Positions 45,523 to 55,024 of a DNA stretch of 64,000 bases are shown in pieces (positions within the stretch are counted from its first letter, which is position 1; each line of letters starts with the position of its first letter). The position numbers were made by a program, and so were the translations under genes. Source of the stretch: Paraburkholderia caledonica NBRC 102488 (GTDB lineage: Bacteria; Pseudomonadota; Gammaproteobacteria; Burkholderiales; Burkholderiaceae); contig NZ_BAYE01000005.1 in NCBI RefSeq assembly GCF_000685095.1, positions 186,001 to 250,000 of the forward strand. The letters run 5' to 3'. Below the pieces are notes generated by a model. That model had not been told where the DNA came from, did not search any database, and saw only the letters and a list, made by a program, of their open reading frames with translations.

Positions 45523-45651
45523 TTTTGTTGGCATCATCGACAATCTTTGCGGCGCCGTGTGCGGCGACGACAGACTGCGTGGCTGGAAGCCCTTCAGCGA
45601 CTGGGGGAGTTCGATTCGATATGACGATTGACGTCGCTGGCGCGGCGCATT

Positions 45652-45661
45652 TTGTCGACAA
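45652..45661. promoter_or_regulatory. GntR (FCD-type) operator, copy 2
   Basis: TTGTCGACAA, within the longer palindrome TTTTGTCGACAAAA (45650-45663). The centre-to-centre distance to copy 1 is about 140 bp, which would allow looping. Confidence 0.55.
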
Positions 45662-45739
45662 AATTGTCGAGCGCGGCGGTTTTCGGGCTTCACTGAAAAG
45701 CCGCAGTTGCTGACCTGGGCTACCCAGAGGGCCAGCGAA

Positions 45740-45765
45740 AAGGCGGCCTGGCCTGCGCCGCTTTG
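45740..45765 (-). terminator. Probable terminator of ldcA
   Basis: Minus-strand AAAGCGGC, nine-base loop, GCCGCCTTT with one bulged base, followed by TTTTCG, starting about 11 bp after the ldcA stop codon. Confidence 0.4.
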
Positions 45766-45776
45766 TTAGCGGTCGT

Positions 45777-46703
45777 TCAACGCAGACTGGGATAATTCGA
45801 CAAGGTCAGCTTGAAGCCGTTCGCATCTGCAACCAGGTGCGCGTCGGCGCCGACGGGCAGCGTAAGCATGTCCGGCACGTGGCCGAACTGCAAGCCGGTG
45901 ACGATTGGAATGCCGATCACCGACCTCATCTGATCGATCATGGCTTGCAGGTCATAGCCGTTGTCGTAGTCGTACGACTTGCCGCCTGAGAAATCGCCGA
46001 GCACGAGCGCCTGCTGCTCGCCGAGAATGCCCGACAGGTGCAGTTGATAAAGCATCCGCTCAATGCGAAACGGTTGCTCGTTGACGTCCTCGACAAACAG
46101 CACCCCGCCCTGCACCGACGGAATATAAGGCGTGCCGACGAGCGACGTGAGCACCGCCAGATTGCCGCCCCAGAAGGTGCCCGAGACATCCACCGAGTGC
46201 GCTTGCGGCACGTTTCTCGCAATGGTTAGCGTCGGCTTTGTCAGCGCGGACCAGAAGTGCTGCATGGTGAAGTCGCTGACATGTTCCGCGCCGAAGTCGC
46301 TCATGAGCATTGGGCCGCTGAACGTTTTCAAGCCGGCGCGCGCGAGCAGAGCAAGCTGAATCGCCGTGAAGTCGCTGTGGCCCACCAGCGCAACCGGCTC
46401 GCCGCTCAGACGACGTTGCAACCCATCGTAATCGAGGCCATGCAGAATGCGCGCCGCGCCGTACCCGCCGCGCACGGCGAGGACGATGTCCGGCAGCGCG
46501 CGGGAAGCATCCGCGAGCCGATTCAAATCCGCCGCGCGCTCGCCGTCGGTGCCGCCAAAGCGCTGATAACGACGCCGCGTCGCGTCTACTCCTTCCACGC
46601 GATGCCCTTGTGCGCGCAGGCGCTGCAACGCGCGGTTGAGCACGTCCGCCTCTTGCGGATAGCCGGAAGGCGCAATCAGGTTGAAGGTACGGTGGACGCT
46701 CAT
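45777..46703 (-). CDS. ldcA: Muramoyltetrapeptide (LD-) carboxypeptidase
   Basis: 308-residue cytoplasmic serine peptidase of family S66 that removes the terminal D-Ala from recycled murein tetrapeptides. NLIAPSGYPQ at the N-terminus, the nucleophile Ser110 in VALVGHSDFTAI, LAVRGGYGAARIL just before it, the Glu in VLFVEDVNEQPFRIERML, and the C-terminal His in QFGHVPDMLTLPVG form the family's Ser-Glu-His set. The ATG at 46703 is chosen since homology begins there. The gene for TadA lies 49 bp upstream on the same strand. Confidence 0.93.
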   Translation of the reverse strand: MSVHRTFNLIAPSGYPQEADVLNRALQRLRAQGHRVEGVDATRRRYQRFGGTDGERAADLNRLADASRALPDIVLAVRGGYGAARILHGLDYDGLQRRLSGEPVALVGHSDFTAIQLALLARAGLKTFSGPMLMSDFGAEHVSDFTMQHFWSALTKPTLTIARNVPQAHSVDVSGTFWGGNLAVLTSLVGTPYIPSVQGGVLFVEDVNEQPFRIERMLYQLHLSGILGEQQALVLGDFSGGKSYDYDNGYDLQAMIDQMRSVIGIPIVTGLQFGHVPDMLTLPVGADAHLVADANGFKLTLSNYPSLR

Positions 46704-46752
46704 CAATAGGCTCCGGTCTAAGTGTTCCGCGCGGTTTGGAGAGCGTTGCGAT

Positions 46753-47915
<1,163 letters not shown>

Positions 47916-48152
47916 CTGCAATCCACTACGTTGCGGCCCAAGCATTCTATCAGGGAGCGCACGAGGGTTCCTTCCGCCGGATTCACCTGACCCGCCGGCT
48001 TTTCGGATTTTGCGTATTGGAGTCTTGGATGGATGCAAGCTAGGCTTCGAGACTTTTTGCGAGTCACGCTCGCGGCGTGCTTTGGCCGCCTGCTTCGCTC
48101 CCCTCGTTCGCCTACCTCGCTTCTCTATTTCCTGCTTTTTTTGCCACCGATC

Positions 48153-48431
48153 ATGCAATTGCAAATGACACACTCACGCCCTACCCACGCAGCGCATTTC
48201 ACCGCTATAAACACTGCACCGTCGCCCGCAATCCGGGCGCGCGAACGGCGCGCCCCAGCGCTCGCGCGCCGCACCCCGGCTGACAGGCGCTCATTCACTA
48301 CGGCCCTACGCGCTGCATGCCTAGCCGCCGCGATGTCCGCCTTGCTTTCCGGCTGCGCAGTATTCTGCGGCGGAGCCGGCGGAAGCGGCGGTGGTTTCGG
48401 CGGCGTTTGCGCTACTGGTATGCGCTTCTAG
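48153..48431 (+). CDS. Possible small lipoprotein
   Basis: Up to 92 residues. The C-terminal part reads RRSFTTALRAACLAAAMSAL then LSGCAVFCGGAGGSGG and ends GGVCATGMRF: a hydrophobic stretch with a lipobox (L-S-G-C) and a short Gly-rich tail with two more cysteines. The real start may be the ATG at 48165 or one further in. It lies alone between convergent genes. No known family; it may be a short envelope peptide or not expressed. Confidence 0.35.
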   Translation: MQLQMTHSRPTHAAHFTAINTAPSPAIRARERRAPALARRTPADRRSFTTALRAACLAAAMSALLSGCAVFCGGAGGSGGGFGGVCATGMRF

Positions 48432-48537
48432 ACGCACGCCGAGTCCCCCCAAAAAATCGAAACCCCAATTCGCGCCTCGCTGCGCATCCTCCTTTCATGT
48501 TCCTCTTCACGACCAACTAATCGTCGCGCCGACGCCA

Positions 48538-49143
48538 CTAGGGCGCGGCCCCTTCAAGCGGCCAGCGCGCGAGCACAATATGCCGGGTGCGCCCCAATAA
48601 GCTGTGTATCAACGCGAAACCACGCACATTCCAGCAAACCGGCTCAACCGGACGCGCGGCGGCCCAAGGCAAGCCGTAAGCCAACGTGACATGCGGCGTA
48701 TAAGTCACTGCCGCGGAACCGGCGCAGCTTTCGATGCCATTGGCGTGCAGCGCTTCCGCCAATGCATCATGAAGCCGATGCAGACCCACCACTCCCTCAC
48801 TCCCCGTCAACACTAACGGGCCTGGCCGCGGTTTCGACGCGAAACTCTCCGCCGTATTGAATTCGACGCTAAAGGGCGCCATGCGAACCGCGGCAGCCGC
48901 TTGCATTGCGGCCTCCACGTGTGCCTGCGGCAGACCGCCCGCGAAATTGCCGAGATGACGCAGCGTGACGTGCAAACGACCGGCGGCAAGCGGTTTACTG
49001 CGGGCGCGCGCCTCCCTGCAAAGCTCTTGCGCTAGCTTTGAAATACTGGCCGCGGTATTCGCATCCGGGAATACAGCGAAAAACAGGCCGTCTGTTGGCG
49101 TTGGTGGCGCCTCGAGCCCGGGCAACCACAGTTGTTCAGGCAT
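48538..49143 (-). CDS. thpR: 2'-5' RNA ligase / RNA cyclic phosphodiesterase family protein
   Basis: 201-residue 2H-phosphoesterase. The two His-x-Thr motifs are present: RLHVTLRHLGNF and YTPHVTLAYG, the catalytic pair that opens 2',3'-cyclic phosphates (or ligates 2'-5' bonds). It starts MPEQLWLPGLEAPPTPTDGL and GLFFAVFPDANTA. The ATG at 49143 follows GGAG by 6 bp. The frame is open far upstream, overlapping the LexA-box region, but that part is unlikely to be translated. Divergent from the SOS-type radical SAM gene. Confidence 0.88.
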   Translation of the reverse strand: MPEQLWLPGLEAPPTPTDGLFFAVFPDANTAASISKLAQELCREARARSKPLAAGRLHVTLRHLGNFAGGLPQAHVEAAMQAAAAVRMAPFSVEFNTAESFASKPRPGPLVLTGSEGVVGLHRLHDALAEALHANGIESCAGSAAVTYTPHVTLAYGLPWAAARPVEPVCWNVRGFALIHSLLGRTRHIVLARWPLEGAAP

Positions 49144-49343
49144 CTTGCTCCTGCGTGCTGAAATCCGGCATCTACACGAATCCCCCTTCACATGAACCGC
49201 GCTGGCGAACGCCAGCGGAAAACCAGCAACGAACAAGCAACTGAGCAGTAACCAGCACAGACCGACAGCACGCCAGCAACCCCCCGGACCCCGCCGCCGA
49301 ACCTGGCAAAAAACGCTTGCGCTTACGAACTGCCCACGTACAA

Positions 49344-49363
49344 TACTGTACATCCATACAGTA
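49344..49363. promoter_or_regulatory. LexA (SOS) box
   Basis: TACTGTACATCCATACAGTA fits CTGT-N8-ACAG and is symmetric across the outer TACTGTA/TACAGTA arms. It ends 11 bp before the GTG of the radical SAM gene, so LexA binding would block that promoter or leader. Confidence 0.85.
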
Positions 49364-49374
49364 TCGGCGGCAAC

Positions 49375-50589
49375 GTGGAATTGCAGAAAAAGCTCGAAGT
49401 ATTGGCCGACGCGGCCAAATACGACGCATCGTGCGCCAGTAGCGGCGCGCCGAAGCGCGCGTCGCGCGGCACGGAAGGTTTGGGTGCCAGCACCGGCGCC
49501 GGTATCTGCCATAGCTTCACGCCAGACGGGCGCTGCGTGTCGCTGCTGAAAATCCTGCTCACCAATTTCTGTCTGTATGACTGTCAGTACTGCGTCAATC
49601 GGCGCTCGAGCAATGTGCCTCGGGCACGCTTCACGCCTGAGGAGGTCGTGGACCTCACGCTCGACTTTTATCGGCGCAACTACATTGACGGGCTGTTTCT
49701 AAGTTCAGGCATCATCCGGTCGTCGAATTACACCATGGAGCAACTGGTGCGCGTAGCGCAGTCGCTGCGCGAAGATCACCAGTTCCGTGGCTACCTTCAT
49801 CTGAAAACCATCCCCGACGCCGACCCTGAACTCATCGCCAAAGCCGGCCGCTATGCCGACCGTCTGAGCGTGAACATCGAACTGCCGACCGAAGGCAGTC
49901 TCGCACGTCTTGCACCGGAGAAAGACGTTCGCACGATCAAGCTCGCCATGGGGTCGATCCGGCTTGCGCAGGAAGAGGCGCTGGGCGACGCAAAAGCACC
50001 ACGGTTCACGCCTGCCGGCCAAAGCACCCAAATGATCGTCGGCGCAGATCAGACGAACGACAGCACGATCCTGCAGACCGCGGAAACGCTGTACGGGTCG
50101 TACAAGCTGAAGCGCGTGTATTACTCGGCATTCAGCCCGATCCCTGACAGTCCTTCGGCGGTCCCCGGCGAGGCGCCGCCGCTGCTGCGCGAACATCGGC
50201 TGTACCAGGCAGATTTTCTGTTGCGCGGCTACGGGTTCAACGTCGCGGAACTGTTCGAACAGCCAGGCAATCTGCCGCTCGACATGGATCCGAAACTTGC
50301 ATGGGCGCTCGGGCATCGCGACCAGTTCCCGGTCGACCTGAACCGCGCGCCGCTTCGCATGATCGCGCGGGTGCCGGGCATCGGCATGCGCAATGCCAAG
50401 CGGCTGGTCGAATTGCGGCGCTCTCGGCGGGTGCGTTATGAAGACCTGGTGCGCCTGCGGTGTCCGCTGGAAAAGATCAAGCCGTTCGTCGTCACACAAG
50501 ACTATCAGGCGGCCATGCACGACGCGTCGTCGGCTCATCTTCGGCGAATCCTGACTCCGCCAATGCAAACGCAAATGCAGTTGTGGTGA
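49375..50589 (+). CDS. Putative DNA modification/repair radical SAM protein
   Basis: 404-residue radical SAM protein of the group paired with UdgX/DUF4130 genes (TIGR03916-like). The cluster-binding motif is Cys66-x3-Cys70-x2-Cys73 (FCLYDCQYC). The N-terminus KLEVLADAAKYDASCASSGA is the group's hallmark and fixes the GTG start. The C-terminus has a helix-hairpin-helix-like element (IARVPGIGMRNAKRLVELRR), a DNA-binding fold. By analogy with spore photoproduct lyase it might repair or modify a DNA lesion by 5'-deoxyadenosyl radical chemistry, but the substrate is unknown. It begins 11 bp after a LexA box, and the UdgX fusion follows 6 bp after its stop. Confidence 0.88.
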   Translation: MELQKKLEVLADAAKYDASCASSGAPKRASRGTEGLGASTGAGICHSFTPDGRCVSLLKILLTNFCLYDCQYCVNRRSSNVPRARFTPEEVVDLTLDFYRRNYIDGLFLSSGIIRSSNYTMEQLVRVAQSLREDHQFRGYLHLKTIPDADPELIAKAGRYADRLSVNIELPTEGSLARLAPEKDVRTIKLAMGSIRLAQEEALGDAKAPRFTPAGQSTQMIVGADQTNDSTILQTAETLYGSYKLKRVYYSAFSPIPDSPSAVPGEAPPLLREHRLYQADFLLRGYGFNVAELFEQPGNLPLDMDPKLAWALGHRDQFPVDLNRAPLRMIARVPGIGMRNAKRLVELRRSRRVRYEDLVRLRCPLEKIKPFVVTQDYQAAMHDASSAHLRRILTPPMQTQMQLW

Positions 50590-50595
50590 CGTGTC

Positions 50596-52074
50596 GTGCT
50601 TCATTGCATCGAGATCGAAAACCATTTTGCCGCGTGGCGTACAGCCACTCTCGTTGCGCTGGCTCAAGGCCTTGCGCCGGAGTCGATCGAGTGGCGCGTT
50701 AAAGAAGGCGCCGGTGGCCACGGTTCGCTGCCTGGTCAAACGGCACTCGATTACGGCGACACGTCCGGCAAGGTGGCGCTCGGGTCGGACGCCCCGGCAG
50801 TCCACGTCTCGAAAGAACTGTCGGCGCTGCTGCATGATGCGGCGCTGTATCGGGAGCCTGACCGGTGGGCATTCCTCTACAAGGTGCTTTGGCGCTGGCA
50901 ATGCGGCGATCGCGCGGTGGCGTCGCCAGCCGACGTCGACGGCGCCCGGCTCTACCGGATGGCTAAAGCGGTGCGTCGTGCGAAGCACGACATGATCGCG
51001 TACGTGCGCTTTCGCAAGCAGAAAGCGGACGCTCAAACACCGGAGTACATAGCCTGGTACGAACCGGAACACGACGTTCTCGCGTGGGCCGCGGAACATT
51101 TCGCGCAACGCATGGGGCGCTCGTCGTGGATTATCGCGACGCCTCACGGCGCCGCGTTCTGGAACGGCGAACAACTACATATCGAGGCGCGCCCTGCTCT
51201 GCGCCACGAGCATCGCTGCGACACCGAAGACGAGGCCGAGGCGTTGTGGCTCGCGTACTACCGCAGCACATTCAATCCTGCGCGTCTGAACGAAGCTGCG
51301 CTCGAACAGCACATGCCGGTGCGGTTCTGGAAAGGGCTGCCGGAAGGCAATCTGATTCCCGCCATGATCAGCGAAGCAAAGAGCGGCGCGCGGCGCGTTG
51401 CGCAAGCGAGCGGGGTCGCGGCGCTAGGCGGCAAGTCCATTCCTGTCGAAGCCGAATTCGCTCAGCCCGCCCGCGATCAGCCATCGTCGCTGGACGCCTG
51501 CCGGCGCTGCGACCTGTGGCGCAATGCGACGCAAGCCGTGGGCAGTTCGGGGCCTCGTGACGCGCGCATCATGCTGATCGGTGAGCAGCCCGGCGATCAG
51601 GAGGATCTGAGCGGCGAGCCTTTCATCGGGCCGGCGGGACAGTTGCTAGACCTCGCGATCGTCCGCGCCGACCTGTCGCGTGAGCAGCTTTATTTGACGA
51701 ACGCGGTCAAGCACTTTAAATGGGAACCTCGCGGCAAGCGCAGGCTGCACAAAACCGCCGCGCAGCGCGAGGTCGAAGCATGCTCGTATTGGCTGGAGCA
51801 GGAGTTGCAAACGGTTCGGCCATCGGTCGTCGTCGCGCTGGGCGCAACAGCGCTCAATGCGTTGCTGCGCGAAAAAGCAAGCTTGCGCGACTATATTGGC
51901 AAGCCGTTCGAGCTCGAAGGCGGTTGGGGTATTGCAACGTATCATCCTTCGTTCGCGTTGCGTCAGCAGGACGACGTCGCGCGCGACAAAGTGCTGAGCG
52001 CCATCAGCGAAGCACTCGTCGAAGCTCGGAAACTGGCGGCATCGGTACAAGCCAAACCGCGAAGCGTGCCTTAA
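50596..52074 (+). CDS. DUF4130-UdgX fusion: uracil-DNA-binding/crosslinking glycosylase-like protein
   Basis: 492-residue fusion. Residues ~1-265 match DUF4130 (WAFLYKVLWRWQ, RAKHDMIAYVRFR, WNGEQLHIEARPA). Residues ~290-480 are a family-4-like uracil-DNA glycosylase domain of the UdgX type: Cys302-x2-Cys305 (cluster ligands), GEQPGDQEDLSGEPFIGPAG (329-348), then KRRLH at 381-385. In characterised UdgX the KRRIH-loop His attacks the abasic sugar and stays covalently bound to DNA; here His385 occupies that position. TYHPSFALR is the C-terminal active-site motif. The start is GTG at 50596. Co-transcribed with the SOS-boxed radical SAM gene. Confidence 0.9.
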   Translation: MLHCIEIENHFAAWRTATLVALAQGLAPESIEWRVKEGAGGHGSLPGQTALDYGDTSGKVALGSDAPAVHVSKELSALLHDAALYREPDRWAFLYKVLWRWQCGDRAVASPADVDGARLYRMAKAVRRAKHDMIAYVRFRKQKADAQTPEYIAWYEPEHDVLAWAAEHFAQRMGRSSWIIATPHGAAFWNGEQLHIEARPALRHEHRCDTEDEAEALWLAYYRSTFNPARLNEAALEQHMPVRFWKGLPEGNLIPAMISEAKSGARRVAQASGVAALGGKSIPVEAEFAQPARDQPSSLDACRRCDLWRNATQAVGSSGPRDARIMLIGEQPGDQEDLSGEPFIGPAGQLLDLAIVRADLSREQLYLTNAVKHFKWEPRGKRRLHKTAAQREVEACSYWLEQELQTVRPSVVVALGATALNALLREKASLRDYIGKPFELEGGWGIATYHPSFALRQQDDVARDKVLSAISEALVEARKLAASVQAKPRSVP

Positions 52075-52118
52075 CTGCTAGACTGCGCCGCACGTTCCGT
52101 CATGCGGTTTTGGGGGAA

Positions 52119-52179
52119 TCAATGACCGGGGGAGTCAATGACCGGAACGTCAATGACCGGAACGTCAGTGACCGGAAAG
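52119..52179. repeat. 15-bp tandem repeat upstream of chrA
   Basis: About four units of TCAATGACCGGAACG (first extended by one base, last diverged to TCAGTGACCGGAAAG). It lies 45 bp after the UdgX stop and 137 bp before chrA. Each unit contains an ATG overlapping TGA, without ribosome sites. Confidence 0.8.
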
Positions 52180-52315
52180 CTTAAAGTCAGAAAGCCGGTC
52201 CTGAGTGGCGAATCGTCATCGCCCAAACATCCGAGCGACCCTCGCTGGCGAAAAAATACTTGCGACCGCTCGAAGCCCGCGCTCCAGCACCAGGCAAAAC
52301 GAACAGGACCATTTG

Positions 52316-53644
52316 ATGAAAGACGACGTCGCCCGCGTTCCGCTCTCCACTGCATTCTGGTATTGGCTGCGACTCGGCTTCATGAGCTTTGGCGGTCCGG
52401 CCGGGCAGATTGCGCTGATGCACCAGGAACTGGTCGAGAGAAAGCGCTGGATTTCGGAAAAGCGCTTTCTGCATGCGTTGAACTACTGCATGGTGCTTCC
52501 CGGGCCCGAGGCGCAGCAACTGGCGACCTACATCGGCTGGCTCATGCATCGCACGTGGGGCGGCGTGATCGCGGGCGGGCTTTTCGTGCTGCCGTCGCTA
52601 TTTATTCTGATGGGCCTGTCGTGGGTCTATCTGGTGTTCGGCAGCGTCCCGGCTGTGGCCGGCGTGCTGTACGGGATCAAGCCGGCGGTGACTGCGATCG
52701 TCGTGTTCGCCGCGTATCGCATCGGCTCGCGCGCGCTTAAGAACGCCTGGCTGTGGTCGATCGCCGCTGCGGCGTTTATTGCCATCTTCGCCGTGAAGGT
52801 GCCGTTCCCGTTGATTGTTCTCGTGGCGGGAGTCATCGGTTACGTCGGCGGAAAATATGCGCCCGGCACTTTTGTGATTGGCGGCAAGCACGGCGCCGCC
52901 GCCCAGCTTCACGGCCCGGCGCTGATTGACGACGACACGCCGACGCCTCGCCACGCGCTCTTTACCTGGAAGCGTTTTATCATCGTCCTGGCAAGCTTTG
53001 TCCTCATATGGCTGGTGACGATCGGCACGCTAACCGCCCTTTTCGGATGGAACGGCGCGTTCACGCAAATGGCCTGGTTTTTCACGAAGGCAGCGCTGCT
53101 TACATTCGGCGGCGCGTACGCGGTTTTGCCTTACGTCTACCAGGGCGCGGTCGAGCATCAGCATTGGCTCACGGGGCTTCAAATGATCGACGGTCTTGCG
53201 CTCGGCGAGACGACGCCCGGCCCGCTGATCATGGTCGTCGCTTTCGTCGGCTTTGTCGGTGGATGGACGCGAGCGATATTCGGTCCGGACGCGTTGCTTC
53301 TGTCCGCTGTCGTCGCGTCAACGATCGTGACGTTCTTCACTTTTCTGCCTTCGTTCATGTTCATCCTGCTGGGCGGCCCGTTCATCGAGACCACGCACGG
53401 CAATCTGAAATTCACCGCGCCGCTCACTGCGATCACGGCCGCGGTCGTCGGCGTGATCGTGAATCTTGCCGTCTTCTTTGCGCTGCACGTTTTATGGCCG
53501 CATGGTCTGCATGGGAGCTTCGACTGGTTGTCGCTCGTCATCGGGCTGGCGGCTGCGATCGCCCTCTTCCGCTTCAAGGTCGGCGTGATACCAGTGGTGC
53601 TGGTGTGCGGCGCGGCAGGGCTCGCGATCCGGTTGCTGGTGTGA
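52316..53644 (+). CDS. chrA: Chromate transporter (two-domain ChrA)
   Basis: 442-residue long-chain CHR transporter. The two homologous halves are visible: GFMSFGGPAGQIALMHQELV with the PGPEAQQLATYIG motif in the first, and ALLTFGGAYAVLPYVYQGAV with GETTPGPLIMVVAFVGF in the second. About ten hydrophobic helices. It exports chromate, or sulfate-like anions, from the cytoplasm. The start is ATG at 52316 after AGGA; the frame is open 37 codons further upstream. It lies downstream of the 15-bp repeats. No chrB or chrC regulator is adjacent. Confidence 0.9.
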   Translation: MKDDVARVPLSTAFWYWLRLGFMSFGGPAGQIALMHQELVERKRWISEKRFLHALNYCMVLPGPEAQQLATYIGWLMHRTWGGVIAGGLFVLPSLFILMGLSWVYLVFGSVPAVAGVLYGIKPAVTAIVVFAAYRIGSRALKNAWLWSIAAAAFIAIFAVKVPFPLIVLVAGVIGYVGGKYAPGTFVIGGKHGAAAQLHGPALIDDDTPTPRHALFTWKRFIIVLASFVLIWLVTIGTLTALFGWNGAFTQMAWFFTKAALLTFGGAYAVLPYVYQGAVEHQHWLTGLQMIDGLALGETTPGPLIMVVAFVGFVGGWTRAIFGPDALLLSAVVASTIVTFFTFLPSFMFILLGGPFIETTHGNLKFTAPLTAITAAVVGVIVNLAVFFALHVLWPHGLHGSFDWLSLVIGLAAAIALFRFKVGVIPVVLVCGAAGLAIRLLV

Positions 53645-53689
53645 CGCGCAAGTCGTCGGCCTTATCGCGACGCCTGTGAGGGAACGTGG

Positions 53690-54550
53690 TCAGGTATTCG
53701 CTACTACCAATTCCTCGGTATTGTTCGGCGGACGCAAGCCATCGCTTCTGTTGGCGAAGTAGCGTTGCGTAAGGTCGGCCGCAGAGACGTGCTGCGCCTG
53801 CGCGAAGCCGGCTTCGTGGGCAAGGGCCAGCATCTCGGCCGGCGTGAAGAAACTGAGAAAGGGCGTGCCGCTTTCGCGCGCGCCCTTCTCCGCCATTTGC
53901 AGTCCAGGGCGCACTTCTGGATCCGCCATGTCTAGCGGCAGCAGAAACGTTGTGGCGAGCGTCGATCCGCGGGCGAAAGCCGCGATCTGGCGGAGCGTCG
54001 CCGCATTTGCATCGCGCGTGAGATACATGCTCACGCCCGTCGAGACCACGATTGCCGGCTTACTGTCGTCGAATCCGTGCGCCATAAGCCGGTCCTGCCA
54101 TGCTTCGCCAGCCTCGAAATCGACCGGCACAAAGCGCAGCCATGGCGGGATGCGGAAACCAAGCTCGCCGAGCCGCTGACGCTTCCACTTCTGCGGCCCC
54201 GGCTGATCGACCTCGAACACTGTGAGGCGCGAAGCAATCTCCGGCCTGCGCTGCGCGAAACTGTCGAGCCCCGCACCAAGAATCACATACTGGCCGATCC
54301 CGCGCGCCGTCTGTTCGACCACCAGGTCTTCGATGAAACGTGCGCGCGCCACGATCGACGCACGAAACGGACGCGTGAACTGCGGATCCATGTCGCCGCG
54401 CTGGCGCCAGTCGTCGCCGGGAGACAGCAGTTCGAGGCCGACTGAGTCGTCGAAAACATGCGGCGCGTCGTCGACTTCCTTGTGCAGCGCTCGCCACAGC
54501 GCAACGCGGGCCGCGGTGCTGTCGGGTGCCAGATCTCGCTGATCGTTCAT
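53690..54550 (-). CDS. Class I SAM-dependent methyltransferase (TIGR00027/LCMT-like)
   Basis: 286-residue methyltransferase of the leucine-carboxyl-methyltransferase-like family common in actinobacteria and burkholderias. SAM-site motif QYVILGAGLDSFAQRRPE, the acidic VFEVDQPGPQKWKRQRL after it, and VVSTGVSMYLTRDANAATLR further on. It is expected to be soluble; substrate unknown. Convergent with chrA (45-bp gap), and divergent from the decayed iron permease and SBP-like gene. Confidence 0.85.
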   Translation of the reverse strand: MNDQRDLAPDSTAARVALWRALHKEVDDAPHVFDDSVGLELLSPGDDWRQRGDMDPQFTRPFRASIVARARFIEDLVVEQTARGIGQYVILGAGLDSFAQRRPEIASRLTVFEVDQPGPQKWKRQRLGELGFRIPPWLRFVPVDFEAGEAWQDRLMAHGFDDSKPAIVVSTGVSMYLTRDANAATLRQIAAFARGSTLATTFLLPLDMADPEVRPGLQMAEKGARESGTPFLSFFTPAEMLALAHEAGFAQAQHVSAADLTQRYFANRSDGLRPPNNTEELVVANT

Positions 54551-54730
54551 GATCGCCGGTCCTTGCCGTTCGTGCAGTCTTCAAGCAATGAGGGAAAGCG
54601 CCCTGCCGTCGCCGCCTTCGCAAGCATGGAGCAAGCACGGGCAAGCGCAGAGCAAACGCAAACCAGGCAACGAAAAGAATATCACCGCGCAGACAGGCAT
54701 CGTCAACATCATGCACGCGGAACACACCCG

Positions 54731-55024
54731 GATCAGACCGAGCCCGACCACCTCTCCTATGCGATCATCGCAGTCGAAGGCGCCCATAACGCACCGCTCG
54801 ATCTGGAAGAACTGGAGGAGAAAGACCTGACGCGCTTTCGCAAGCAGTATGAAAACCTCGCTAACGAAGCGCGAACCGCGCTGCGCGAAGGCGGCAGCGA
54901 TACCGATTCACCGTTCGTCGCCCATCGCGAATTGGGCGACGAAAAACGGCGTGATGCAGACAGCGACGGTGGCGTCCACAACAAGCCAGCAAAACGTGAG
55001 CGCAAGACTAGCTCAGGTCGATGA
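54731..55024 (+). pseudogene. Remnant of a low-affinity iron permease (PF04120-like)
   Basis: The plus strand reads DQTEPDHLSYAIIAVEGAHN, APLDLEELEEKDLTRFRKQY and ENLANEARTALREGG. In low-affinity iron permeases the last transmembrane helix is followed by a stretch like KLDELIRAxEGAHN(A)LxDLEEL...L..R...YE.LA..AR, which this matches. The transmembrane part and a start codon are missing, so only the cytoplasmic tail survives. The 180 bp before it (54551-54730) shows no coding frame. The call rests on family memory; a genuine short gene is less likely. Confidence 0.5.

Larger units (their letters stand above)
45467..45776. other. Regulatory gap between gntR and ldcA
   Basis: 310 bp. It carries nested inverted repeats: AAAGATTGTC (45507-45516) and GACAATCTTT (45539-45548) as outer arms, ATTGTCAACAAT and CAACAA-TTT-TTGTTG between them, a 14-bp palindrome at 45650-45663 and a terminator-like stem near 45740. 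No gene. Confidence 0.6.

Noticed and set aside
47916..48173. Basic N-terminal extension of the DUF1992 protein
   Set aside because: Highly Lys/Arg-rich with no family similarity or ribosome site; the DUF1992 domain begins at the chosen start.
49705..51174. 489-codon minus-strand frame across the radical SAM/UdgX junction
   Set aside because: Spans the junction of two conserved genes on the other strand and resembles no protein; a composition shadow.
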